Of a stretch of 10,088 bases of DNA, positions 1-7,797 are shown piece by piece. The stretch's first letter is position 1, and every line of letters begins with the position of its first letter. A program made the position numbers and the translations under genes. Origin of the DNA: an uncultured Lachnospiraceae bacterium (GTDB lineage Bacteria; Bacillota_A; Clostridia; Lachnospirales; Lachnospiraceae); contig CAJUGZ010000157.1 in the NCBI GenBank assembly GCA_910585855.1, positions 1 through 10,088 on the forward strand, written 5' to 3'. The notes beneath the pieces are model-generated. The model was not told where the DNA came from and did not search any database. It was given only the letters and a program-made list of their open reading frames with translations.

Positions 1-125
1 TTATATCAGAAAACGACTTTATATGGAAGTATAATTAAGTTGGTGCGTATGGGTGAAAGCAGACAGACCCTTTGCTGCAGTATTTTATTTCTAAAAATTT
101 AATGAAAAGGGTTCGAGTTTGGGAA

Positions 126-154
126 TTGAAAATTGGGGAAATATGGGGTATAAT
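126..154 (+). promoter_or_regulatory. Sigma-A-type promoter of the transporter operon
   Basis: The -35 hexamer TTGAAA lies at 126-131 and a perfect -10 TATAAT at 149-154, with an ideal 17-bp spacer. Transcription would start near 161 and give a leader of about 39 nt before the ATG at 200. This argues against translation starting at the upstream in-frame ATG at 119, which would lie before the -35 box. Confidence 0.75.
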
Positions 155-186
155 ATAAAAATTATAGCAACCAAAAGAAATAGTAG

Positions 187-193
187 AAAGAGG
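187..193 (+). promoter_or_regulatory. Ribosome binding site fixing the transporter start
   Basis: AAAGAGG ends 6 nt before the ATG at 200. The longer in-frame ATG at 119 is upstream of the promoter, so this site decides the start. Confidence 0.7.
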
Positions 194-199
194 CGTTTT

Positions 200-2842
200 A
201 TGGAAAATAATACAAGTGAAAACAGTTTTATGATAAAACTTGCCAGTTTTATCGTGGATAAGCGAAAAGCCTTTATTTTAGCTTTTATTATTGGGATGGT
301 TTTCAGTGTTGTATCCATGAATTGGGTTCAGGTAAACAATGATATTACCACTTATTTGCCAGAGGATACGCAGACCAGACAAGGGCTGAATATTATGGAG
401 GCAGAGTTTATTGAGTATGGTACAGCTCGAGTGATGATAGACCATATTACATATGCAGAGGCAGAAGGTTTGGTGGAAGTAATAGAAGCAGTGGAAGGAG
501 TTTCCGGCGTAGAGTTTGATGAAACAGAGGATCATTATAAAGGGGCTAGTGCGCTTTATAGCGTGACTTTTGAGGGAGAGGCGGATTCGGAGATTAGTGA
601 GTCGGCTATGTTAGAGATTCGGGAACTGCTTCAGGATTATGATCTTTATGTCAATACTCAGGTGGGAGTAGATACGGCAGCGGAACTGGCAGCGGAGATG
701 AATGTAATTTTATTGGTTGCGGTTGCAGTTATTTTGGCAGTGCTGCTTTTTACTTCAAAGACTTATGCGGAGATACCGGTGCTTCTTATGACATTTGGAG
801 CGGCGGCTCTTTTGAATATGGGAACAAATTATCTGATGGGGGAGATTTCGTTTGTTACAAATTCGATTGCGGTTGTATTGCAGTTGGCTCTTGCGATTGA
901 TTATGCAATTATTCTTTGTCATCGTTATATGGAAGAGAGAGAACAGCATCAGGCAAGGGAATCGGTGATTTTGGCTTTAAGCAAAGCGATTCCAGAGATT
1001 TCTTCTAGTAGTTTGACTACTATATCAGGTATGGTTGCCCTGATGTTTATGAAATTTGGAATCGGATATGATATGGGGCGGGTATTGGTAAAGGCAATTT
1101 TATTGAGTTTGCTTTCTGTGTTTTTGTTGATGCCTGCGCTTTTAATGATATTTAGCAAATATATTGATAAGACACACCATAGAAGTTTTGTGCCTAAAAT
1201 TACAGCGATTGGAAAATTTACGGTATTGACTCGCTATGTGATTCCGCCAGCTTTTATTGTTTTATTGGGTTTTGCTTATTATTTTTCTAGTAAGTGTGCT
1301 TATGTGTATGGGTATACATTGGTAAAAACGGAGAAGAAAAGTGATCGGCAGATACAGGAAGAAATGGTAGAAAATACGTTTGGCAGTCAGAATGTAATGG
1401 CAATGATGGTGCCTTGTGGAAACTATGAGCAGGAAGGGGAACTGCTTCGGCGGTTAGAAACGTTGGAAGAAGTAGATTCTGTATTGGGGCTTGCTAATAT
1501 TGAGGCAATAGATGGGTATGTACTGACCGATAAATTGACACCAAGACAGTTTGCAGAATTGATTGATATGGATGTGGAGGTAACACGGCTGCTTTATAGT
1601 GCTTATGCGTTGGATCAGGAGTCTTATGGGCAGGTTATCAATGGGTTGGATAGCTATGGAGTGCCGCTTATTGAATTGTTTTTGTTTTTATATGATCAGA
1701 AGGAAAAGGGATATGTGACCTTGGATGAAGAATTGGAAGAGGATATCAATGATTTGTATCGGCAGCTTAATGATGCAAAACTGCAGCTTCAGGGGGAGAA
1801 CTATAGCCGTTTTGTGCTGACACTTGGGATACCGGAAGAAGGAGAGGAAACATTTGCTTTTATTGATGTATTGCAGGAATTAGGTGAGGAGTATTTTAAT
1901 GAGGTTCGTTTAGCGGGAAATTCGACCAGTGATGCCGATTTGGCGAGTTCTTTTCAGGGAGATAATACGTTGGTAAGTGTATTGTCAGCGTTGTTTGTTA
2001 TGGTTATTTTGATGTTTACATTTCAGTCGGCAGGACTTCCGGTTTTATTGGTTTTGACGATTCAGGGCAGTATTTGGCTGAATTTTTCATTTCCATATTT
2101 AAAAGGGGATTATATTTACTTTTTGGGTTATCTGATTATCAGTTCGATTCAGATGGGAGCTACGATTGACTATGCGATTGTTATTACCAGCCGTTATATG
2201 GAGTTAAAGCAGGAAATGCCGTATCATCAGGCGATGATTGAATCGTTGAATCAAGCATTTCCTACGATTGTAACTTCTGGTACGATTTTAGCGGCAGCAG
2301 GTGTTTTAATCAGCAAACTTTCTTCTGATCCGGCGATTGTAACGATTGGAAGCTGTTTAGGACGTGGAACAATTATTTCAATTATTTTGGTGCTTTTGGT
2401 GCTACCTCAGACTTTGATGTTTGGAGATAAGATTATAGAGGTAACGGCGTTTACTTTGATGAAAAACTTTAAGCATCAGCAGATATTATCTGGCAATGTA
2501 GTGTTAAGCGGTCATGTAAAAGGATATGTTTCTGGTGTAGTAGATGCTGATATTCGAGGGATTATTCAGGGAAATGTCAATGGATTGATTTCGACTAGAG
2601 CAGCGGCTATGGAAAATTCAGATAGTGACAAAGAGGATACAAAAGAAGGGTCAGAGGATTTTAGGGAAGAGCAAAAAACAGAGGAGAGCAGTTTAGAGGA
2701 ATCAGCGGTTACGACAGAAGAGGATTTGGGATTGGAGATAAAAAAAGAGGCAGATAGAACAAAAGAGAAGAAAGCAGATAGGGAAAATGGAAAGAGCAAA
2801 GAAAATAGAGAAGAGAACAGGGAGGCAGAGAAAAATGAGTAA
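200..2842 (+). CDS. MMPL/RND-family membrane transporter with beta-repeat tail
   Basis: An 880-residue integral membrane protein of the RND superfamily, MMPL-like branch; these export lipids, peptides or drugs using the proton gradient. TM1 is at about residues 24-43, followed by the family-typical stretch around VNNDITTYLPED (44-57). An extracytoplasmic domain runs to about 166, then come TM2-6. A second half repeats this plan: TM near 357-380, an outer domain to about 590, then five TMs. The paired Asp-Tyr residues expected for proton relay are present in both halves (D234-Y235 and D657-Y658). Residues 765-797 form a Gly/Val-periodic segment, and 805-880 is a highly charged E/K/D/S tail, predicted cytoplasmic. 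The start at 200 is chosen from the promoter and RBS. The stop overlaps the next ORF by 8 nt, so the two genes are one operon. Transporter class is secure; the substrate is not predictable. Confidence 0.9.
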   Translation: MENNTSENSFMIKLASFIVDKRKAFILAFIIGMVFSVVSMNWVQVNNDITTYLPEDTQTRQGLNIMEAEFIEYGTARVMIDHITYAEAEGLVEVIEAVEGVSGVEFDETEDHYKGASALYSVTFEGEADSEISESAMLEIRELLQDYDLYVNTQVGVDTAAELAAEMNVILLVAVAVILAVLLFTSKTYAEIPVLLMTFGAAALLNMGTNYLMGEISFVTNSIAVVLQLALAIDYAIILCHRYMEEREQHQARESVILALSKAIPEISSSSLTTISGMVALMFMKFGIGYDMGRVLVKAILLSLLSVFLLMPALLMIFSKYIDKTHHRSFVPKITAIGKFTVLTRYVIPPAFIVLLGFAYYFSSKCAYVYGYTLVKTEKKSDRQIQEEMVENTFGSQNVMAMMVPCGNYEQEGELLRRLETLEEVDSVLGLANIEAIDGYVLTDKLTPRQFAELIDMDVEVTRLLYSAYALDQESYGQVINGLDSYGVPLIELFLFLYDQKEKGYVTLDEELEEDINDLYRQLNDAKLQLQGENYSRFVLTLGIPEEGEETFAFIDVLQELGEEYFNEVRLAGNSTSDADLASSFQGDNTLVSVLSALFVMVILMFTFQSAGLPVLLVLTIQGSIWLNFSFPYLKGDYIYFLGYLIISSIQMGATIDYAIVITSRYMELKQEMPYHQAMIESLNQAFPTIVTSGTILAAAGVLISKLSSDPAIVTIGSCLGRGTIISIILVLLVLPQTLMFGDKIIEVTAFTLMKNFKHQQILSGNVVLSGHVKGYVSGVVDADIRGIIQGNVNGLISTRAAAMENSDSDKEDTKEGSEDFREEQKTEESSLEESAVTTEEDLGLEIKKEADRTKEKKADRENGKSKENREENREAEKNE
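2492..2584 (+). other. Gly/Val-periodic beta-repeat segment in transporter tail
   Basis: Residues 765-797 follow a G-x-V/I pattern every four to five residues (for example GNVVLSGHVKGYVSG, then GIIQGNVNG). This resembles the short right-handed beta-helix turns of bactofilin-like polymer-forming proteins. It comes just after the last TM helix and is predicted cytoplasmic. The fold is inferred from periodicity only; alternatively it is a simple glycine-rich beta hairpin. Confidence 0.5.
2819..2825 (+). promoter_or_regulatory. Ribosome binding site of the GLUG surface protein
   Basis: AGGGAGG lies 9 nt before the ATG at 2835, inside the last codons of the transporter gene. It supports 2835 over the in-frame ATG at 2787, which has only a poorly spaced AGGG and would put 16 extra residues before the signal peptide. 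Confidence 0.75.
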
Positions 2843-5800
2843 AAAACAAAGAGCAAGAAATCGAATTTTTTCTGTTTTACTGTCTTTGACACTTTTGTGT
2901 TCTCTACTATCGGACAGTATTTTAGTGTTTGCAGAAGAAGAGAGAGTGGTATATATCAGCAGTGTAGAGGATTTGATTCGGGAAGCGGATTTATGCCGAT
3001 TAGATACTTATTCTCAAAAAAAGCGTTTTGAATTGACAGAGGATTTGAATTTATCAACAGAAACATTTGAAGGGTTTGCGACATTTGGAGGAACTTTTCA
3101 TGGAAACGGACATATGATTTCTGGAATTCATATGGAGTATCAAGGGAGCAATCAAGGGTTTTTCCGATATGTACAGGAAGAAGGAAAGATTGAAGATTTG
3201 AGTTTGGTAGGGAGTGTTACGTTTGGAGGCAGCAGTACCAATGTGGGTATGCTTGCCGGAGTGAATCAGGGAACGATACGAGGCTGCTATGTAACACTTA
3301 GTGTAAAAGGAAAAAATACGATTGGGGGAATTGCCGGAATTAATGAAGGAACAGGTGTAATCGATCGCTGTATTGTAAGGGGAAGTATTGCAGGAGAACA
3401 CTATACCGGAGGAATTGCCGGAAAAAATTTGGGGGTAATTTCAAGGTGTACCAATTATGCCAGTATCAATACTTCTGTAGAGGAAGTGACAGTAGGGTTA
3501 GAGGAACTGAATTTGGAACAGCTTAATTCTACGGAAAATATTTCTACCAATACAGATACGGGAGGAATTGCCGGATTTTCTTCCGGATCGATTACAGACA
3601 GTATCAATCGGGGAAAGATTGGTTATCCACATGTTGGTTATAATATAGGCGGAATTGCCGGAAGACAGTCTGGTTATATTGAGAATTGCTATAATTACGG
3701 AATAATTCATGGACGTAAAGACGCTGCCGGGATTGTCGGACAAATGGAACCATATCTGCTTCTTCAGTATACAGAGGATGTGGTGCAGAAGTTGGAGGCA
3801 GCTTTTGATCAGCTTGATTTGGCGATGGATCAGTTATTGGATGATGTGGATATTTCCTCTGATAATTTAAGGGGGCATTTGGATCAGGTAGTGGATTTGC
3901 TGGATTTGGTAAGAACAGATTTTACTGATTTATCCAATCAGACAGTGGATTATGCAAATGGATTAACCGATTCTGCAAATGATATTACAGAACGGATTGA
4001 TTTGGCTTTAAACCGTACGCATGGAGTATTGGATACGATGCAGGATGCATCTGATTATTTGACAAAAGCTTTGGATGAAATGGAGAAAGCGGTTGAGGAT
4101 ATTGGTGATGCATCTGATGATGGAAGAGTGGTTCTTTCTTGCTTAGAAGATTCGATAGAAGAGTTGTCTAGTGCTAGTTCCCATCTTTCTACAGCAATAA
4201 GAGATGCAAGAAATGTACAGGATATTTTACAGAAAAAAGTGCATCCAGAAACGCCTACTACATCTGAAACAGAAGAAACGGCAAGCAGTGAAACCACATC
4301 TGGCAGTGAAACGACAAATACAGAAACAACAAATATGGAAACAACAAGTACAGAAGCAGTGAGTACAGAAACAACAGCAAGCGAAATGATAACGTCGGCA
4401 GAAACAGAGAGTATACCTGAAACACAGGGCGGCAGTCAGATTCCTTCTATCGGAGGCAGTGAGATAGAAAATACCAGCACTGAAACAGAAGCGGAATCCT
4501 TGACCGATCAGGAAGAAATAGAAAGTACAGACGGAGAACCAGAGGAAACAGAAAATGCCAGTGAAGAAGCAGAATCCATTTCGCTGCCAAATCAGGAAGA
4601 AATAGAGAGTATCAGTAAGGAATTAGAGTCTATTTCTCTGCCGAATCAGGAGGAGATAGAAAGCGTCAGTAAAGAATTAGAATCCGCTTCGCTGCCAAAT
4701 CAAGATGAGATAGAGAGTATCAGTAAAGAATTAGAATCTATTTCTTTGCCAAATCAGGATGAATGGGAAAGCATCAGTAAGGAATTAGAGTCGGCTACAA
4801 TTCCAAAATTTGATGTTCGTTCTCTTTTACTGCGTTATTTTACAGAGGAAGAGTTAAAGAATTTAGAGGCAAATTTAACTAATATGGGAGATCAGATTCA
4901 ATATGCATCGAATGCACTAAGCAGAGCATTTCAGGATATGGAGGATTTAAGCCCATATCTGAACGGTATGCAGGATTCTATGGATCATGCAGGGCGAAAT
5001 ATAGAGGATGCTTTAAACTTTATGGAACATGCTTCAACCAGTCTTTCCGATGCATTTGACAAGGCAGATACGATTATTGATGCTTTGGAAGGAAATCAGG
5101 CGGTGAGTTTTCCGAAATTAGATTCTAGTTATCAGTCACTGATTGATTCTATTTCGGACTTATGCAGCAGGGTTTTTGATGTACTAAAGTCTTTAAATTC
5201 GGATGCTGATTCAAATGGTAATCGTCTGACGGATGATATTCGCAGAATTAATGATTGTATTTCAAATGTAGAAGATATTATATTGGATGCGATAAGAGGA
5301 CGTCAGGAAGAGAGAGAAGATGAAAGAACAGACGAGAGCGGAGAACGAATTTTTGAAGAGGCTACAGATGAGGAAACAGAACATATTTTACAGGGAAAAT
5401 TGAGGAGTTCTTTTAATTATGGTACAGTGGAAGCTGATATAGCAGTCGGCGGAATTGTTGGAAATATGGCGATTGAATATGATTTAGATCCAGAGGAAGA
5501 TATTCATATTCAGGGAGATACTTCTTTTAATTTTAAATATAAAACCAGTATGGTTTTGTCTGATTCGATTAACTATGGAACGATTACGGCAAAAAAGGAT
5601 TATTCAGGTGGAATTGTCGGAAAAATGGATTTAGGAACGGCAAGAAACTGCCAGTCCTATGGAGATGTAAGCAGTGAAGGCGGAAAATATGTAGGAGGAA
5701 TTGCCGGAAGTTCCAGAGCATTGATTGAAAATGCGTATGTTCGCTGTAAATTAACAGGAAGTCAATATGTAGGAGGAATTGCTGGAAGTGCATATGATTT

Positions 5801-6704
5801 AAACCATTGTTATGCATTAATACGAATTGAAGAGGCAACGGAGTTTTATGGTGCGATTGCCGGAGAAGCAGCAAAAAAAGGAGAGCTATATGAGAATTAC
5901 TTTGTTGCCCAAGATGTAGCAGGAATTGATCGAGTTAGTTTTGCAAAAACAGCAATGCCGATTAGCTATGAAGAAATGGTAAAGACAGAGGGATTTCCAG
6001 AGGAATTTACAGAATTTTTATTAACATTTGTAGCAGATGATGTAGTTGTAGCAGAGATACCATTTCATTATGGAGATTCCCTGTCTGTGAATCAAATTCC
6101 AGAAGTTCCAAAGAAAGAGGGCTATTATGCAAACTGGGAGTCTTTTACCTACCAAAATATGGAGTTTAACGAAGTAATTGAAGCGGTTTATACAAAAGAA
6201 TTAACGGTTATTTCCAGTGAAGAAAAAGCGGAAAATGAAAAAATGGCAGTGCTTTTATTGGAGGGAATTTTTGATGAAAAGGCTGCAGTAACGATTCAGG
6301 ATATTCGAGAGAGTGTAGATTTAGAACAAAAAGAAAATGAAAGTTTACTTTCGGGATGGCATATTGAGGTCAGCAATCCTAGACAGGAGGCGAAAAATTA
6401 TATTGCTCATATACAAAAGCCGACAGATGCAAAAACGGTTCAGCTTTGGAAGAAGCAGGATGGAGAATGGACAGAGATAGACTGCTTCGAGTCTGGAAGT
6501 TATCTTTTGTTTGAAATGAATGGAAATACGGCAGATATTTGTTTGATTGGAATCGATCATAATCAGGAAATTCTGGTTGGGATTATTGCTGGAGTTTTGG
6601 TAATCGGCGGGTTTGTAATGGTGATTCGCAAGGGTCGAAAGAAGCGGAAAAGTAAAAAGATAGCGGAAGAAAATAAAATAGAGAGAGAACAAAAGGCAGG
6701 ATAG
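2835..6704 (+). CDS. Surface-anchored GLUG-repeat / coiled-coil protein
   Basis: A 1289-residue secreted, membrane-anchored protein. Residues 1-33 are a Sec signal peptide (basic start, hydrophobic core, cleavage after VFA). There is no lipobox. A beta-rich region leads into GLUG-like repeats with GGIAG cores at 164, 192, 243 and 272, ending near 302. Then follow a helical coiled-coil-like region (about 312-470), a Ser/Thr/Glu-rich linker (471-579), 18-residue tandem repeats (580-651), a second helical region (658-830) and a second GLUG block (cores at 872, 925, 954, 980, 1006). Residues 1065-1119 resemble the Listeria-Bacteroides (Flg_new/InlB B-type) beta repeat. A single TM (1246-1264) with tail RKGRKKRKSKK anchors it; no LPXTG is present. 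Translation is coupled to the transporter by an 8-nt overlap, so I infer it is the extracytoplasmic partner. Function is otherwise unknown; an adhesin or a cell-wall-spanning adaptor are alternatives. Confidence 0.88.
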   Translation: MSKKQRARNRIFSVLLSLTLLCSLLSDSILVFAEEERVVYISSVEDLIREADLCRLDTYSQKKRFELTEDLNLSTETFEGFATFGGTFHGNGHMISGIHMEYQGSNQGFFRYVQEEGKIEDLSLVGSVTFGGSSTNVGMLAGVNQGTIRGCYVTLSVKGKNTIGGIAGINEGTGVIDRCIVRGSIAGEHYTGGIAGKNLGVISRCTNYASINTSVEEVTVGLEELNLEQLNSTENISTNTDTGGIAGFSSGSITDSINRGKIGYPHVGYNIGGIAGRQSGYIENCYNYGIIHGRKDAAGIVGQMEPYLLLQYTEDVVQKLEAAFDQLDLAMDQLLDDVDISSDNLRGHLDQVVDLLDLVRTDFTDLSNQTVDYANGLTDSANDITERIDLALNRTHGVLDTMQDASDYLTKALDEMEKAVEDIGDASDDGRVVLSCLEDSIEELSSASSHLSTAIRDARNVQDILQKKVHPETPTTSETEETASSETTSGSETTNTETTNMETTSTEAVSTETTASEMITSAETESIPETQGGSQIPSIGGSEIENTSTETEAESLTDQEEIESTDGEPEETENASEEAESISLPNQEEIESISKELESISLPNQEEIESVSKELESASLPNQDEIESISKELESISLPNQDEWESISKELESATIPKFDVRSLLLRYFTEEELKNLEANLTNMGDQIQYASNALSRAFQDMEDLSPYLNGMQDSMDHAGRNIEDALNFMEHASTSLSDAFDKADTIIDALEGNQAVSFPKLDSSYQSLIDSISDLCSRVFDVLKSLNSDADSNGNRLTDDIRRINDCISNVEDIILDAIRGRQEEREDERTDESGERIFEEATDEETEHILQGKLRSSFNYGTVEADIAVGGIVGNMAIEYDLDPEEDIHIQGDTSFNFKYKTSMVLSDSINYGTITAKKDYSGGIVGKMDLGTARNCQSYGDVSSEGGKYVGGIAGSSRALIENAYVRCKLTGSQYVGGIAGSAYDLNHCYALIRIEEATEFYGAIAGEAAKKGELYENYFVAQDVAGIDRVSFAKTAMPISYEEMVKTEGFPEEFTEFLLTFVADDVVVAEIPFHYGDSLSVNQIPEVPKKEGYYANWESFTYQNMEFNEVIEAVYTKELTVISSEEKAENEKMAVLLLEGIFDEKAAVTIQDIRESVDLEQKENESLLSGWHIEVSNPRQEAKNYIAHIQKPTDAKTVQLWKKQDGEWTEIDCFESGSYLLFEMNGNTADICLIGIDHNQEILVGIIAGVLVIGGFVMVIRKGRKKRKSKKIAEENKIEREQKAG
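3235..3767 (+). repeat. GLUG-like repeat block 1
   Basis: About six degenerate repeats with the strand core GGIAG and a later C/S-x-N-Y/R-G-x-I strand. The core is also conserved in DNA as GGAATTGCCGGA near 3327, 3411, 3564 and 3651. The block ends with a divergent GIVG at residues 299-302. The GLUG motif occurs in bacterial surface proteins such as some IgA-peptidase relatives; a beta-solenoid fold is inferred. Confidence 0.75.
4572..4805 (+). repeat. Tandem 54-bp in-frame repeats (four full, one partial)
   Basis: Four consecutive 54-bp units start at 4572, 4626, 4680 and 4734, each encoding variants of ESISLPNQEEIESISKEL, followed by a decayed partial unit (ESATIP) at 4788-4805. A weaker relative (ESLTDQEEIES) starts at 4494. 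Units differ mostly at synonymous positions and at a few residues, so the array is not freshly amplified. They sit between the Ser/Thr/Glu-rich linker and the second helical region. Confidence 0.9.
5400..5870 (+). repeat. GLUG-like repeat block 2
   Basis: About five repeats with GGIVG/GGIAG/GAIAG cores at residues 872, 925, 954, 980 and 1006, alternating with NYGTV/NYGTI/SYGDV strands. The DNA core GGAATTGCCGGA recurs near 5697. The block opens with an NYG-type strand, the half-repeat complementary to the end of block 1. Confidence 0.72.
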
Positions 6705-6730
6705 AAAATTAATATTATTTTTTTATGGGA

Positions 6731-6837
6731 GGGGACGCTGGGATCGGAAGGAAGGTCTATTCCGAGCCCGCTTGCGCTTAGCATTTCCTCGTAGCGGGTT
6801 CGGAATAGTACTCCCTTCAGCTTTCGGTGTCCTTTTT
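6731..6837 (+). terminator. Long imperfect hairpin with T run, operon terminator
   Basis: The arms at 6733-6772 and 6793-6832 pair in one register without bulges. The inner 16 bp (CTATTCCGAGCCCGCT against AGCGGGTTCGGAATAG) are continuous with one G-T wobble. The outer 24 positions are mostly paired, with several wobbles and a few mismatches. The loop is 20 nt (6773-6792) and TTTTT follows at 6833-6837. This fits Rho-independent termination of the + operon, but the stem is much longer than usual and GC-richer than its surroundings. It could instead be a dispersed palindromic repeat that also works as a terminator. There is no T run on the minus side. Confidence 0.65.
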
Positions 6838-6921
6838 GAGAAAAATCATCCCTTATTATGGGAAGTTTTATAAGGAAATTAGATTTGTGGGTCAGGTTAA
6901 GTAAAAAAATGTATGGTGCAT

Positions 6922-7590
6922 TTAGTGCAGAAGCTGATTTGAAAATGCTTTTATATAAGATAAAATCGGAAAAAGGAAATCATAGGTTTTAATCAAGAGC
7001 AGTACATCTGCTATAAGAAACAGATTGCGGAGTGTGTCTTCTCGTTTGCTGTTGGTAGGTATGATTCTTGTGCCGCATCTTTTACTGGAAAATGGTTCAA
7101 ATGGACGCAGACTGCCGGAGAAGTAATCTAATATAAGATGTGTTAGATAACCAAATCCCATTCCGATAAAAAGGAGCAGAAGCCATTTGATATGTAATGA
7201 AGAGAGCGGCAGTTTTCTGATTAAAAAACGATAGATTCCTGTTAGAGCAAGGCAGAATAAAATCCAAGAGAAAAGTGTATGACTGATGCCTCTGTGTCCA
7301 GATGCTTTGGTAAGTCGTTTCAGCCATTTTATTTTCTGCATGGTCAGTACGTAAATGAACTGGAAAAATGCATGAATCACTGCTATAATCCAAGAAATCA
7401 GCCAAAGTTTTCTTCCAACGCCGCTATAGGTCTGATCTACATCCGGCAGTCTGGAAGTAAGCAAAGTTCCTCCTAAAAATAAGCTGATAGCAGCGGCATC
7501 GGTAGGAGAGGTATTTGTTAGTTTTAGAACCGGAAGCAGAACTGGAAATGCCAAAAGTACAGCACCGGCTCGATGTGTTTTTCCCATCAT
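6922..7590 (-). CDS. YdjM/DUF457-type membrane metal-dependent hydrolase
   Basis: A 222-residue membrane protein of the YdjM (DUF457, inner-membrane metal-dependent hydrolase) family. The family's conserved acids and histidines are present and complete: N-terminal GKTHR (H6), LPDVDQTYS (D50, D52), GHRGISHTLFS (H99, H104) and a later THLILD (H151, D155) followed by a PFEPFS segment. Hydrophobic helices lie around residues 10-24, 32-47, 63-84, 106-124 and 134-154. The length is normal for the family. AAAGGAGG on the minus strand lies 8 nt before the first of two adjacent ATG codons, so 7590 is chosen; the second would remove one residue. It is monocistronic and convergent with the surface-protein operon. 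The natural substrate of this family is not established; E. coli YdjM is an SOS gene. Confidence 0.87.
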   Translation of the reverse strand: MMGKTHRAGAVLLAFPVLLPVLKLTNTSPTDAAAISLFLGGTLLTSRLPDVDQTYSGVGRKLWLISWIIAVIHAFFQFIYVLTMQKIKWLKRLTKASGHRGISHTLFSWILFCLALTGIYRFLIRKLPLSSLHIKWLLLLFIGMGFGYLTHLILDYFSGSLRPFEPFSSKRCGTRIIPTNSKREDTLRNLFLIADVLLLIKTYDFLFPILSYIKAFSNQLLH

Positions 7591-7598
7591 AGAGTGTT

Positions 7599-7607
7599 CC
7601 TCCTTTG
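7599..7607 (-). promoter_or_regulatory. Ribosome binding site of the YdjM-like gene
   Basis: The minus strand reads CAAAGGAGG here, a near-perfect anti-Shine-Dalgarno match 8 nt from the first ATG of the ATGATG pair. The spacing favours that ATG. Confidence 0.8.
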
Positions 7608-7694
7608 TTAGAATATATGTTTAGTGAAATTGTTGTATCACAGAAAGAGTATTTTCCAGCTGTTTCTGTCAGACGGAAAAATAGAAACAATATT

Positions 7695-7724
7695 ATTATA
7701 TACTGTAAATCTATTGCAATTCAA
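7695..7724 (-). promoter_or_regulatory. Promoter of the YdjM-like gene
   Basis: Read on the minus strand, TTGAAT (7724-7719) and a perfect TATAAT (7700-7695) are 18 bp apart. Transcription would start near 7688, giving a leader of about 98 nt before the ATG at 7590. Confidence 0.55.
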
Positions 7725-7797
7725 GTATAAAATTGGGTGAATTTAATTTGACTTATAAAAATATTTTGGTTGTTTTATAGATAAGGGAATTTTGTTC

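Noticed and set aside
30..35. TATAAT near the left edge as a promoter
   Set aside because: No credible -35 at 16-18 bp upstream (CAGAAA region), and no gene starts after it before the better promoter at 126-154.
1..102. Open frame running from the window edge to TAA at 100-102
   Set aside because: All three forward frames are open for a short way at the edge and none gives recognisable protein sequence, so the tail of an upstream gene cannot be told from non-coding DNA.
119..199. 27-residue N-terminal extension of the transporter from ATG 119
   Set aside because: The start precedes the consensus promoter and has no convincing RBS, and the extension is basic and unlike MMPL N-termini.
2566..2892. 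108-residue Ser/Phe-rich ORF on the minus strand
   Set aside because: It mirrors the purine-rich charged tail of the transporter; composition is an artefact of the opposite strand and there is no RBS.
4055..4297. Minus-strand ORF of 80 residues inside the surface protein gene
   Set aside because: Lies fully within a strongly supported coding region, is low-complexity Ser/Val-rich and lacks homology signs.
4246..4560. GAAACAACA-like short repeats as a CRISPR or microsatellite
   Set aside because: They are simply Thr/Ser/Glu codons of a disordered linker; there is no constant repeat-spacer spacing.
7097..7476. Overlapping ORFs on both strands inside the YdjM-like gene
   Set aside because: They overlap the conserved metal-binding motifs of the real gene and have no recognisable product.
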